Below are positions 20,034 through 29,200 of a stretch of 60,019 nucleotides of DNA, piece after piece (within the stretch, counting starts at the first letter, position 1; each line of letters begins with the position of its first letter). This DNA comes from an uncultured Alphaproteobacteria bacterium (GTDB lineage: Bacteria > Pseudomonadota > Alphaproteobacteria > CADEGL01). The translations under genes and the position numbers were made by a program. The notes below the pieces were generated by a model. The model worked only from the letters and a program-made list of their open reading frames with translations, ran no database searches and was not told the DNA's origin. The stretch spans positions 17,869 through 77,887 of the forward strand of contig CADEGL010000013.1 in NCBI GenBank assembly GCA_902826885.1, written 5' to 3'.

Positions 20034-21659
20034 TCAGAATCGCGTCAGAAGATAGAGTCCGTACCGGTTCACGATGTCTCCAGAACCGCGGCTCGTGGCC
20101 TTGGAATACAGGTAGTTCGCGCCGAATTCGAAGTCCGCCGTGGGCTCGTAAGACAATTCGCCGGTGAAGCGCGGACCCTTGGACTGTAGGTCCAAGCGGT
20201 CGAACTGGTAGCCGCCGGATACCGTGTAGCGCATGTAGTCGGTCACGAAGCCCGAGATCGTCGCCAGCGCTGAATGGATCTCGCGGCTGGTGATCGGCAG
20301 CGGCGAATACGCCTGGCCCTCGGAGTTGAAGAAGCTCTTGGTGCCGAACAGATACTCCGCGTCGATGTTGTAGGTCAGGTTGACCAGCGGCCGCGCCTGG
20401 ATCAGCGCATAGGTCAGATCAGCAATGGGTGCGACCGAATTGGTCACGTCGGAAATGCCCTTCACGCCATACCGATTGGCGGCCAGGAACAGCGAGCCCA
20501 CCAGCCGCTCCTCCTGGTCGAGGGCGCGCGAGTACTGGGCCTCCAGCCGGTCGCGCCGGCCATCGTTAGCCATGCCTTCAACATATTCCCAATAGGCGCG
20601 GTGGTATTCACCGATAAGGGCCATACGCTCGCTGTCCTGCCGCTTCTCGATGCGCGCGCTTGGACCCGCGGTGCCGGCGCCGGCCAGGATGCCGCCGCGC
20701 ACGAACAACCCCTCTTCATCGAAGTTCTGGCCAACATACACCTCCGCGCGCTGGCGCCAGCCCTGGAACGGACCCGCGTAGCCGTCGAGCTTCTGCACGT
20801 CCGGCGACCAGACCTCGCGAATTTCGTAATCGAACCCCGCCACGGTGCGCGAAGTGGGCTCGAACCAGCCCTGCTGGCGCGTGATGTATTGGGTATCCGC
20901 CGTGGAAATCACCTGCTTCGCGAAATCGACCCGGTATTGTGGGCCCCGGTCGTGCCGCGTCTGGGCTTGGGCCTGGATCACGTCCGCTTGGCCAGGCAAC
21001 AGCGCCAATGCGCGGTCATATTGCTCCAAGGCGCTCTGCCAATTGCCCAGCCGCTGCTCAATATCGGCAAAAAGGAGCGTCGGCTGCACATCCTTCGGAT
21101 TTTCGGCGGCCAGCTTTTCAGCATCCGGCCGTGCCGCCAGCGGTCCCTGGCTCTGCGCCTTGAGCTCGACCTCCAGCAACGCCAAGCGCTTATCCGTCTC
21201 GGGCGCAATGATCTCCTCTTGGCCCGCGCCCGTCATGACGATACGGATCTGCCGATCCTTGATCTCGATATCGTGAGTCACATCGCGCGACGCGCGCAGG
21301 AGGATCGTGTCATAGCCCTGTGTCGCGTTTTCCAGCCAGCCGTCCGTGTTGTCGGCCAGATCGACCAGCGTCGGCGCGCTTACCTCGTGCGGAAAGCGCA
21401 GCACGATCTCGCGCCCATCGGTCGAATAGTCGACGTTGGCCGATTCCGGCAGATCGATCGTGATGATGACCCGGTTAGCCTCGGTCTTGGTGGTGATGTG
21501 CAAGTCGCCAGCCGCCTGGGCCAGCCCCATCGACGGAGCGAACGTGGGCGAATCGGCGGCCAAAGCCACGCCTCCGGCGCACCCGGCGGCGCCCAGCGCC
21601 GCCGAGAACATCAGGGCGCGCAGGAGCGCGCTACTGGCTCTTGAGGACGCGTCGGGCAT
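20034..21659 (-). CDS. pelB: PelB C-terminal part as a separate outer membrane beta-barrel protein
   Basis: A 541-residue exported protein. Residues 1-35 form a signal peptide (LMFSAALGAAGCAGGVALAA). Residues about 50-145 are beta-rich and AMIN-like (DLHITTKTEANRVIITIDLP), not part of classical PelB. Residues about 175-235 carry one or two TPR-like helices (NWQSALEQYDRALALLPGQ). The rest alternates like a porin barrel and ends in YGLYLLTRF, the terminal aromatic typical of outer membrane proteins. In Pseudomonas this barrel is fused to the TPR part in one PelB. Its ATG overlaps the 3' end of the TPR gene by 29 nt, so translation is coupled. Confidence 0.88.
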   Translation of the reverse strand: MPDASSRASSALLRALMFSAALGAAGCAGGVALAADSPTFAPSMGLAQAAGDLHITTKTEANRVIITIDLPESANVDYSTDGREIVLRFPHEVSAPTLVDLADNTDGWLENATQGYDTILLRASRDVTHDIEIKDRQIRIVMTGAGQEEIIAPETDKRLALLEVELKAQSQGPLAARPDAEKLAAENPKDVQPTLLFADIEQRLGNWQSALEQYDRALALLPGQADVIQAQAQTRHDRGPQYRVDFAKQVISTADTQYITRQQGWFEPTSRTVAGFDYEIREVWSPDVQKLDGYAGPFQGWRQRAEVYVGQNFDEEGLFVRGGILAGAGTAGPSARIEKRQDSERMALIGEYHRAYWEYVEGMANDGRRDRLEAQYSRALDQEERLVGSLFLAANRYGVKGISDVTNSVAPIADLTYALIQARPLVNLTYNIDAEYLFGTKSFFNSEGQAYSPLPITSREIHSALATISGFVTDYMRYTVSGGYQFDRLDLQSKGPRFTGELSYEPTADFEFGANYLYSKATSRGSGDIVNRYGLYLLTRF

Positions 21660-24600
21660 AATCGTAGGACTTATTCTGCATCAGCGCGGTCACCATGTCC
21701 GCGCGTAAATCTTTATCGTTCGGGCGTTCGGCGCGCAGCGCCTCGAAGGCCTTCAGCGCCTCCTGCGTGTGGCCCAGCCGCTGCAGAATGTTGGCACGCA
21801 CCAGACGCATCTGGAAGCTGGGCTTGGCGACCGCATCGATGGCCTTCAGCGCGCGGGTATAGCTGGCCACCGCGGCGCCCTGCTGGCCGAGCGAGGAAAG
21901 CGTTTCCCCGAGCACGAATGCGGCCTCGTAATCGTCGGCCGGCCCGTGCGCGAAGTAGCGCGTGAGATAAAGCCGCGAGTCCTGATAGCGCTGGGCCGAC
22001 GCCGCGGCGATACCGGCGCCCCGCAGCGCGTCGCGGTCGTCCGGCGCCTGCGACAGGATGCGCCGATAGGCATCCAGCGCGGGCAGGGCTAGCCCAGCCT
22101 CGGACGCCGCGCGCGCCAGTTTGCGCAGAACGATGGGGCTGGTCTCTTTGGACAGGCGCTGGTCAAGCACCTGGGTCAGCTTGTCGTTACGCTTCAGGGA
22201 GGCAAGCGCCTGGATGTAAGCCGCGAAGACGGCGGCATCCATGGACGCCACCGGCCCCGAATCCTCGGCGATCTGGACCGCGCGCGCCGAGGCGCCGTCA
22301 TTGGCCAGCACCTCGAGCCAGGCCCCTTTCTCCGCGCCGCGTGCCTCGCGCGCGCGCTTCTCGAGCCAGTCGAGCTGAGCCGGCGCCGGGCGAGGCCCCC
22401 ATAGATAGAGAAGCTGTTGAACCTCCGGGCTGTCAGGCGGCTGGTCCTGGGCGAGCGAAAAGAAAATCTTTTCCGCCTGCGGCTTGCGGTTCGCGGCCAG
22501 CAAGCGGAAGGCACCGTCGCGACGCTCCGCTCGCGGCAAGTCCGCCCGGTCGAGACGCTTGGTCAGGAAATCGAGGTATTGCCCCTCCTGCCCAGCCTTC
22601 TTCGCCGCTTCCTCATACGCATAGATCCATTCGCCGCCATAGGCCTCGGCCTGTGCCTGAAGATAGGGCAGCGCAGCCGCCGCACCGCCGAGGTCAATCA
22701 GCGCGTAGATGCGATCCTCGCGCTCCTTGCGCGATAGATCGGGACGCGCCAATTCGGCCTTGAGGAAAGCGGCCAACTCGTCGTTGCGCTTGGCCTTCTT
22801 GGCCGCGTCGACATAGGTCCAAAACCAATTGCCCCGCTGGGTCCGCGCGAGGTTGGCCAACAGCGGCAGCGCCACGTCATAGGCGCCCGCGGTGACGAGC
22901 GCCGCCGCCACATCGCCGCGCTCGGTTGCCGTGAGAGAGGGATCGTTGATGCGCTTGGTGGCGTAGGCCACCAGCTCATCGCGCACGGGCGCGCCAGCCG
23001 CATACGCCTTGGCCAGCGCGGTCAGGTAAGTTGCCGCGATCTCGCGGTCGCCCGGCAACAGCGGACGCAAAAGCGGCAAAGCCTCCGCCGCACGTCCGAT
23101 ATCGGTCAGCGCTTGCGCGTAGATAGCCGTGTTGCGAGGCGACGCGGACGCCTTGTAGAGCCGCTCCGCCGCCGTGAAGGCCAGCTGGGTCTGCTTGGCG
23201 TCGCGCGCGGCGTAAAATAGGTCGTACAAGGTCTGCTCATCCAGCCCTCGCGCCTCATGAAGCCAATCGCGCACCGCGACGGTCTGGCCCGCGGCCGTCG
23301 CGACCAAAGCCCAGGCCGCGTCGGCGCGTGGCGATCTGCGCTGTAGACGCAGTTTGTCGAATAGAGCTGCATCAGCGGCCGAAGCGCCAAGCTGGATGAA
23401 CAACGAGGCCAGCGATGGAAGATCTCCGTCCGGCATTCGCGCATCTTCCGCCAAAGCCGCCGCCCGCCGGCGCGCGGCGGCTTTCTGGCCGTGGGTAATC
23501 TCGTAGCGCGCCAAGGCAATGGCTTCGCGCGGCGATAGCGACGGCATGGCCTGGGCGCGACGCACCCACATCTCGGCCTTCGCCGCGTCACCTTGCGCCA
23601 ACGCCAGCTCGGCCGCCACCATCGGCGCATCGATGAAGATGTCGTCGCCCACGGCGCGCGCCAGCGCGGCGGCGCGCGTCACGTCGCCGCCCATCAGCGC
23701 CAGTTCGATCAGGCCGGTGATGGTGGCGGGCTGCAATGCGTTGGGATTCACCCGTTCGAGGCCTTTAAAAGCGCGGTCACGGTCGCCGGATTCCACAGCC
23801 AGTTCGACATACGGCACATACATCGACTGCGGCAGGTGGCCTTCGTCATCCAGCTTCACCAGGCGCGCAAGCGCTTGGGTCGAGCGCCCGGCCGCGCGCT
23901 CGACCTCGATGACGTCGCCGAGCAGTTTTGGATCGTCCGAGGCGCGCGCCTCGAACGGCTCGATGAGATGCAGGGCGATGTCGGGCCGCCCGCGGACCAC
24001 GAACAGGCTGGTGATGGCGCCGATGGCGGAAGGGTCGGTGTTCCCTTCCAAGAAGGCCGCCGCGTATTTCTGCGCATCGTCCGCCCGATTCAGGTCCAAC
24101 AGGAGCGAACAAAGCAGTTCGATGCCGTCGTAATCGAGCGCCTTGGGGCCTTGGGCCGCGCGTTTCTCGAGCACAACCACCGCGTTGCGGTATTCGCCGC
24201 GTCCGGCCAGGAGCTTGCCGTATTCCGCCACTTCGAACGGCGTGGCGTCGGGGCGTTGGATCAGCCGCGCGAGGGTCGCCATCTGGCCGTCGCTGTCGGC
24301 ACGGTCGCGCTGCTCGTCCAGCACCTCGCGCAGACTTTCGCTATCGTCCTTCAGCTTGTCGATCTTCTGCAGTGTCTCCATGCGCCGGGAGATCTCTTGA
24401 TCCTGCGAATACGCGTCGGCCAGCCGGCGCAAGATCTCCGCGTTGTCGGGATAGGCGGCTTCGTAGCGCTGGAGCAAGCCGATGGCGTGCTTGATTTGCC
24501 CGAAATAGATGTAAACGTCGGCCAGCGGCACGACGATCGAAAGCGGCAGCGATCCGCCCTCAAGCTGCGCCTCATAGGCATCGCGCGCGGCGGCGAACTC

Positions 24601-24786
24601 GCGTCCCCGATGGTAGATCTCGGCCAGTTCCCGCTCGCGCGGGATGAGCAAATAAGCCACTACGCCTCCGATGAGCACGAGGCCGGCCACCACGGCGTAG
24701 AAGGGCCGCGCCAGGCGGTTGCGGGCTTTGCGGCGGGCGATGCGCGGGCGCGGCCGAACGGACGTGGCGGATCCAGAATCCGTCAC
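21631..24786 (-). CDS. pelB: PelB N-terminal part as a separate membrane-anchored TPR protein
   Basis: A 1051-residue protein with a basic cytosolic tail, one transmembrane helix (about residues 29-48, FYAVVAGLVLIGGVVAYLLI), and then about 1000 residues of helical repeats that read as TPRs (for example HTQEALKAFEALRAERPNDK at the end). This is the periplasmic scaffold of PelB, which in Pseudomonas binds PelA and guides polymer to the barrel. Here it lacks the barrel, which follows as the next gene. The start is GTG 24786. A gap of 120 nt separates it from the hydrolase gene upstream. Confidence 0.88.
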   Translation of the reverse strand: MTDSGSATSVRPRPRIARRKARNRLARPFYAVVAGLVLIGGVVAYLLIPRERELAEIYHRGREFAAARDAYEAQLEGGSLPLSIVVPLADVYIYFGQIKHAIGLLQRYEAAYPDNAEILRRLADAYSQDQEISRRMETLQKIDKLKDDSESLREVLDEQRDRADSDGQMATLARLIQRPDATPFEVAEYGKLLAGRGEYRNAVVVLEKRAAQGPKALDYDGIELLCSLLLDLNRADDAQKYAAAFLEGNTDPSAIGAITSLFVVRGRPDIALHLIEPFEARASDDPKLLGDVIEVERAAGRSTQALARLVKLDDEGHLPQSMYVPYVELAVESGDRDRAFKGLERVNPNALQPATITGLIELALMGGDVTRAAALARAVGDDIFIDAPMVAAELALAQGDAAKAEMWVRRAQAMPSLSPREAIALARYEITHGQKAAARRRAAALAEDARMPDGDLPSLASLFIQLGASAADAALFDKLRLQRRSPRADAAWALVATAAGQTVAVRDWLHEARGLDEQTLYDLFYAARDAKQTQLAFTAAERLYKASASPRNTAIYAQALTDIGRAAEALPLLRPLLPGDREIAATYLTALAKAYAAGAPVRDELVAYATKRINDPSLTATERGDVAAALVTAGAYDVALPLLANLARTQRGNWFWTYVDAAKKAKRNDELAAFLKAELARPDLSRKEREDRIYALIDLGGAAAALPYLQAQAEAYGGEWIYAYEEAAKKAGQEGQYLDFLTKRLDRADLPRAERRDGAFRLLAANRKPQAEKIFFSLAQDQPPDSPEVQQLLYLWGPRPAPAQLDWLEKRAREARGAEKGAWLEVLANDGASARAVQIAEDSGPVASMDAAVFAAYIQALASLKRNDKLTQVLDQRLSKETSPIVLRKLARAASEAGLALPALDAYRRILSQAPDDRDALRGAGIAAASAQRYQDSRLYLTRYFAHGPADDYEAAFVLGETLSSLGQQGAAVASYTRALKAIDAVAKPSFQMRLVRANILQRLGHTQEALKAFEALRAERPNDKDLRADMVTALMQNKSYDYARRVLKSQ

Positions 24787-24906
24787 GCCGTCACCCGCGC
24801 CAGCGACTGTCCTTGTTCTGCCAAGGCCCCATTCCTTGGGTTTAGACTAATTCGTTACACAATATATATGGAAAATCCGATCTAGGGGCTGCCCATGGGT
24901 GTTTGC
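24787..24906 (-). promoter_or_regulatory. AT-rich gap upstream of pelB, possible internal promoter
   Basis: This 120-nt gap between the PelA-type hydrolase gene and the PelB TPR gene contains the only AT-rich patch in the operon (CATATATATTGTGTAACGAA read on the minus strand, about 24855-24875). It could hold a -10 element, but no matching -35 is clear. An internal promoter is inference. Confidence 0.3.
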
Positions 24907-25770
24907 CTAGGGAGTTGGCTCTTTGATTAGGCGGTCCAGGTCAATGGTCGCCACGTAGGGATTGAATCCGTTGGCGCGCTGCTCCTTGTAAATGCGCTGA
25001 ATGCCGGCTGGATCGGTCGGCGACCAATAGTCCAAGGTCATCACGCGAAGCTCGGGCCGCCGCTTCTGGGCGTCCTTCAGGAACTTCACCTGGTCAAGGT
25101 AGGTCGTGCGATCGACCAGCTTGTAGGTCTTGGTCTTGAAGTCGTAATCGGCATAGACCGATTCTCCCAGCTCGAAATCGATATCGCGTTCGACCTTGGG
25201 CAACAGCGGATAGGCGCGGTTCATCATGATTGGAATAGCCGGATAGTTGCGCCGGATAGCGCGGACAAGCTGGGCGGCCGCGTCGGTGATGCCTTTGTAT
25301 TTTTTTGGCTGCGTCTGCTCCAGGTAGACGGGATTATCCAGTGTGTCGAGAAAGACGCCATCGAAACCGCGGCGCAGGAGCATCGGCACCAGTTCCTCGA
25401 CCACGAGCGCGGTCCAGCGCGGATCGCGAAGGTCGACGTAGAAGCTGCCCTTCCAGTTCGGATTCTCCTCACCAAGAATGCCCCAGCGCTTCACCTTGGC
25501 GAACCACGACCGGTGCGATTCCACCTCGCCCACGCTGATATAACCGAGCAGCACCTTGCCGCGCTCCGCCAACGGACGGAGCGGCGGGTGATTTTCGCTG
25601 TCGAGCACCAGAAGCGTGTACGGGTCGAACGCTTCCGGCGGCTCCTTATCGGCATAGTAGACGACCCAAGGCTTATCGCCCACACGCTGGCCCCAGCTTT
25701 CTGCCGCCGAGGCCGTGTGAAGGGGTGCCGAAAGAATCATGAGCGTAAGAATTATAAAACGGCAAATCAT
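24907..25770 (-). CDS. pelA: PelA glycoside hydrolase domain as a free-standing protein (GH114-like)
   Basis: A 287-residue secreted protein with signal peptide MICRFIILTLMILSAPLHTASA. The mature domain matches the hydrolase domain of PelA, an endo-alpha-1,4-N-acetylgalactosaminidase fold: LVLDSE, GYISVGEVESHR with the likely catalytic Glu82, and FDGVFLDTLDN with Asp142. It ends soon after the barrel, with no deacetylase attached. The ATG at 25770 overlaps the pelE stop as ATGA; the longer frame upstream is antisense-like. It would trim or cut Pel in the periplasm. Confidence 0.9.
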   Translation of the reverse strand: MICRFIILTLMILSAPLHTASAAESWGQRVGDKPWVVYYADKEPPEAFDPYTLLVLDSENHPPLRPLAERGKVLLGYISVGEVESHRSWFAKVKRWGILGEENPNWKGSFYVDLRDPRWTALVVEELVPMLLRRGFDGVFLDTLDNPVYLEQTQPKKYKGITDAAAQLVRAIRRNYPAIPIMMNRAYPLLPKVERDIDFELGESVYADYDFKTKTYKLVDRTTYLDQVKFLKDAQKRRPELRVMTLDYWSPTDPAGIQRIYKEQRANGFNPYVATIDLDRLIKEPTP

Positions 25771-26849
25771 GCAGCTTTCTCCGCCAGCCCCTCGCCGGCC
25801 CACAGCCGCACCATTTCGACTACGCGGATGGGGAATTGGTCGAGTTGCGCGACATCGCCGAGATGCGAATCGGCGAAGCGGCGAAGGTCGGAATAACGTC
25901 GAAGATGAAACAGACATTCCATATACCAAGGCGCCATGTTGGAAGTGAACAACCCGTCGCGCCGGCAGCGTTCCAGCACGGCAGCCGCGACATTGTAACG
26001 CTTGCGGCGAATGAGAAGGCGCGCCACGGCCAGGCGGACCGGCCCGTCGTCCGGCACAAGCTTGAGATATTTGAGGTAGGTGTCGAGCGCCGTCCGGCGG
26101 CTGCGCCGTTCGCGCAAGGGGTCGAGCAAGCCGGTCGCCGCATAGTCGTCGTTGAACTGGGCCACGGCCTTCAGCGCCTCGGGTGAATCCGGCGCGGCCC
26201 GGGCTGCCTTGTCCAGGGCAGTCGCGCGCTTCATGAAGTTGTTCTCGATCGTCGTCATCGACGTGGCCGCCTGGACGCGGATCGCGTTGTCCGTGTCGCG
26301 CAAGGCCATGCGCAGAGCCGGCGCGAAAACCGGGTTGAAGCCGCGCGTCATCACCGCGATGGCGATCTGCTTCTGCGCGCGCGTACCGTGCGACAGGATG
26401 TCGAACAAGGGGCCGATGCTGACCTCGCCCTCCTGTCCCGCGACGCGGTCGAGCAGCGAGGCCAAGCGGCGCTCTTCCTCGACCTCGTCCTCTGGAAACA
26501 AAGCGCGGTACCAGGCCTCGAAGCCCTGCGCGTCATCGGGGAATACCGCCCGCAAGATGAAAACCAACAGACTACCGGCGGCCCCCAACGGACCGAACAC
26601 GGCCGTGGTGATGGCCAGCAGCGCGAACAGAGGCGTCGACCGCCCGCCCGCGCGCCGATGCGCGAAGGCTGCGATAGCCAATAGCGCGACGACGACCAAA
26701 TGGCCCGCGAACACCAGAGCGACAGGCGCCATGCGCTCCAGCACCAAGATCGCGAGCAAACCTTCAACCGCGAACGAAAGGAAAGCGGCCGCTCCCGCGG
26801 CCAGCTCGATCCGGGACCGCGGTGCGACTTCAGCTTGCGTCGCGTTCAC
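25767..26849 (-). CDS. pelE: PelE, inner membrane TPR protein of the Pel synthase complex
   Basis: I place the start at GTG 26849, which has GGGAGG six bases upstream and lies 20 nt inside the end of pelD. The 360-residue product has two or three hydrophobic helices at the N-terminus (SFAVEGLLAILVL, LVFAGHLVVVALLAIAAF, FALLAITTAVFGPLGAA), an acidic linker, then HEAT/TPR-like helices (LDTYLKYLKLVPDDGPVRLA). This is the PelE arrangement; PelE binds PelD and activates PelF. The overlaps with pelD and the hydrolase gene imply coupled translation. Confidence 0.88.
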   Translation of the reverse strand: MNATQAEVAPRSRIELAAGAAAFLSFAVEGLLAILVLERMAPVALVFAGHLVVVALLAIAAFAHRRAGGRSTPLFALLAITTAVFGPLGAAGSLLVFILRAVFPDDAQGFEAWYRALFPEDEVEEERRLASLLDRVAGQEGEVSIGPLFDILSHGTRAQKQIAIAVMTRGFNPVFAPALRMALRDTDNAIRVQAATSMTTIENNFMKRATALDKAARAAPDSPEALKAVAQFNDDYAATGLLDPLRERRSRRTALDTYLKYLKLVPDDGPVRLAVARLLIRRKRYNVAAAVLERCRRDGLFTSNMAPWYMECLFHLRRYSDLRRFADSHLGDVAQLDQFPIRVVEMVRLWAGEGLAEKAA

Positions 26850-28254
26850 GCTTCGCCTCCCGCCGCTCGCTTTGATAGAGGGACTGGGTCGTGCTTTCAA
26901 AGCGCGCTTCGGGTGCTGCCTCGCGCAACTGCGTCCGCAGGGAGGTGCCCAACCGCTCCGCGGCTGCCGTCGCCGCGGCGGCAGCCATGTTGGGCAGCAG
27001 AACCACGTATGCGCCGGCCATTTCTTGTGAGAACGGCATCGCCGAGGCGCCAAGCGCCAAGCGCACCGCGGCGCTGACCGCACCGTGGATGGCGGCGCGC
27101 TCGTCGTCGGACAACTCCGCCAAGTTGGTGAACTGCAAACGGATCGCCGACAGGTCGAACCCCGCCCGCCGGGCCAGGGAGACCAGAAAATACTGCTGCG
27201 GTTCGAAATACTGCCACGGCATCACGTCGCGGCCCACGCTCAGCGCGGCTTCCGACGCTTGCGCCGCCTGGGCTACGGCCTTGGCATAGGCCGTGCCGAT
27301 CCAAACCGAAAGCGCGCGAAAATTCTCGACCGTGCTGACGTTGAGGTCGAGCAGCTCCAGCTTTTCGATCTTGAGCATACCGATGACGCCGCCGGTCTCG
27401 CCGTTGAGCAGAGGCCCGGCCAGGACGCCTTCCCTACTCAGTGCGGCCTCGTCGGCTTCGTTCGTGATGCAAATGACGCGTTTCTGATCGACAACCTCCT
27501 GATAGAGGGGCGAATGGGCATTGAAGGTTCGCGCGTAGCGATCCTTCGGCCCCCAGCCATCCTGAATGGCGGCCTCCAGCACCTCGTCGTTCAGCAAGAA
27601 GAGCGAGAATTTTTCCGGCGTCACGATGGAGCGGACCACATCGACAATGGCCAACAGCACCTCACCGGGATCGCTGCGCTCGATCAGGCGCGCCGTCTCA
27701 TAGGTGGTCAGGAAGGTGCGCAATTGGCCGACGACACGCACTTCCAGATTCTCCTTCACGCGCACCAGCCGGCGGTAAGCGTTGGAGAGTTGGGCCGAGC
27801 GCGCCCTCAACTCCTCGTAGCGGACCGACAGCTCTTCATGAGCGCGGCGATGGCGGGCACGGATTTCGCCCAGCGTCACGGCGGCCGCGAACCACAGGAC
27901 GGGCAGCTTCACCACGTCGAAAAGATGATCGTAGAAATCCTCGCCGACGCTCTGCGGTGGGATCGCTCCCATAAGAAATGCCAGGGTACAGCCGGCCGCG
28001 GCCACCATTCCCTCGGCCGTGCCGTACTGCACGGAAACCAGGAGGATCAGCAGCCAGAATGGATGGGGATGCGCGTCGCGGAAACGGGTCCCGTCCAACA
28101 CGAAGATATCGAGCGCCAGCGCGATAGCCAGGAACAGCACGATCTCGATGATCGCCGAGCGGCGAAAGCCGAAGAGAGTGGGGTTAGCCGGCCGCGCGGC
28201 AGCCGAGAGTTCGGGAGGCGCATCCGTCGCGGTGCCTTGGTCGTTGATGGTCAT
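26830..28254 (-). CDS. pelD: PelD, GAF/degenerate GGDEF regulator of Pel synthesis
   Basis: A 474-residue inner membrane protein with three to four N-terminal helices (about 33-53, 66-75, 80-98, 116-128), a coiled linker (135-175), a GAF domain (about 185-330) and a degenerate GGDEF domain (about 340-455). In Pseudomonas the last domain binds c-di-GMP through an RxxD site and switches on synthesis. Here the GGDEF-equivalent turn is MAGAY (412-416), and the position of RxxD reads ASAM (403-406); no RxxD occurs in the domain. It heads the pelDE-A-B-B-C-F-G operon and is divergent from the REC-Hpt gene. Confidence 0.9.
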   Translation of the reverse strand: MTINDQGTATDAPPELSAAARPANPTLFGFRRSAIIEIVLFLAIALALDIFVLDGTRFRDAHPHPFWLLILLVSVQYGTAEGMVAAAGCTLAFLMGAIPPQSVGEDFYDHLFDVVKLPVLWFAAAVTLGEIRARHRRAHEELSVRYEELRARSAQLSNAYRRLVRVKENLEVRVVGQLRTFLTTYETARLIERSDPGEVLLAIVDVVRSIVTPEKFSLFLLNDEVLEAAIQDGWGPKDRYARTFNAHSPLYQEVVDQKRVICITNEADEAALSREGVLAGPLLNGETGGVIGMLKIEKLELLDLNVSTVENFRALSVWIGTAYAKAVAQAAQASEAALSVGRDVMPWQYFEPQQYFLVSLARRAGFDLSAIRLQFTNLAELSDDERAAIHGAVSAAVRLALGASAMPFSQEMAGAYVVLLPNMAAAAATAAAERLGTSLRTQLREAAPEARFESTTQSLYQSERREAKRERDAS

Positions 28255-28357
28255 CGCTGAAACCGGCCCTCCCCTCTCTCTTGCGTGAGCATATAGACGC
28301 GCAGGAGGAGCGAGAAGCGGCGCTTTCGCCGCATTGAAGGGTCAGGACCGAGGGTTT
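28255..28357. promoter_or_regulatory. Divergent promoter region of the pelD operon and the REC-Hpt gene
   Basis: The gap between the divergent starts must hold the promoters of both units. On the plus strand TATAGA at 28292-28297 could be a -10. AGGAGGAG at 28302-28309 is a strong ribosome binding sequence, followed by a perfect GCGGCG-CTTT-CGCCGC hairpin at 28317-28332 and a TTG at 28334. Boxes for pelD are not clear. Confidence 0.45.
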
Positions 28358-29194
28358 ATGTATGTGAGGCCTTCGCGCCCGCCCGGCATGACCGAGATAT
28401 GGATTTGCATGAGCCCGACGCCCCCTGAAGACCTGGCCAAGACGAAAGGCGCACGCATTCTCCTGGCTGAGGACAGCACAACCAACCGCATGCTGGCCAC
28501 GGCCATCCTGAAAGGGGCCGGCTATCACGTCACGGCGGCGGCGAATGGGCGTGAACTTCTCAACGCTTTGCGCGCCGAGCCGTTCGATCTCGTGCTGATG
28601 GACATCTTCATGCCCGAGATGGATGGACTGCAGGCCACGGCCGCGGTGCGCGCCATGTCCGATGAGCGTGGCAAGATTCCGATCATCGCCATGACAGCCT
28701 ATGCGGTCGAAAGCGACCGCGAGAGTTGCCTGGCCGCCGGCATGAACGACTATGTTTCCAAGCCAATCCACAAGCAGGAACTGCTGCAGACCGTTGGACG
28801 CTGGCTGCTTGAGACCGGGCAAGTCGGCCGCGGCGAACGTCACGAAGCTCAGGAAGAAATCCTGAACCCGGCGGTACTCGATACGCTGGAGGAAGACACC
28901 GGCCACGACACCGCGGTCGAAATCGCTCACGCCTTCGTGATGGAAACGGCGGAGCGACTGGAACAATTGAGACAAGCGGTGGAAAAACAAGACTTCGCGG
29001 CCTTGGAGCGCGAGGCGCTAGCGCTCAAGACCGGCGCGGGCACCTTCGGCGCGACTCGGCTCCAGCGCAGCGCGGAGCAGCTTGAACTGGCTTGCCTCGC
29101 GGGCGACCAAGGACGCGCTCTGGAAGTTGTGCGCGCGCTGCCGAAGATCGCCCTAGCAGCCTGCAAGGCCCTATCGGCGCGTTATCCCCGCTGA
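28358..29194 (+). CDS. Response regulator with receiver and degenerate Hpt domain
   Basis: The receiver domain has the acidic pair EDS, phospho-acceptor Asp82 in [11 protein letters not shown] and the Lys in MNDYVSKPI. The C-terminal part (about 165-270) is an Hpt four-helix domain, but the phospho-acceptor position reads [16 protein letters not shown]: the His of AHALK is Leu221 (codon CTA at 29018). The receiver is intact; the Hpt cannot take part in phosphotransfer by its usual residue. The start may be ATG 28358, ATG 28409 or TTG 28334. It lies inside the Pel locus, divergent from pelD and convergent with the deacetylase gene, so it probably regulates Pel. Confidence 0.88.
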   Translation: MYVRPSRPPGMTEIWICMSPTPPEDLAKTKGARILLAEDSTTNRMLATAILKGAGYHVTAAANGRELLNALRAEPFDLVLMDIFMPEMDGLQATAAVRAMSDERGKIPIIAMTAYAVESDRESCLAAGMNDYVSKPIHKQELLQTVGRWLLETGQVGRGERHEAQEEILNPAVLDTLEEDTGHDTAVEIAHAFVMETAERLEQLRQAVEKQDFAALEREALALKTGAGTFGATRLQRSAEQLELACLAGDQGRALEVVRALPKIALAACKALSARYPR

Positions 29195-29200
29195 CGCCGT

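Noticed and set aside
20034-24786. PelB split as a simple frameshift or sequencing error
   Set aside because: The downstream part begins with its own signal peptide and an extra beta domain not found at the join in fused PelB, so it is a genuine separate gene.
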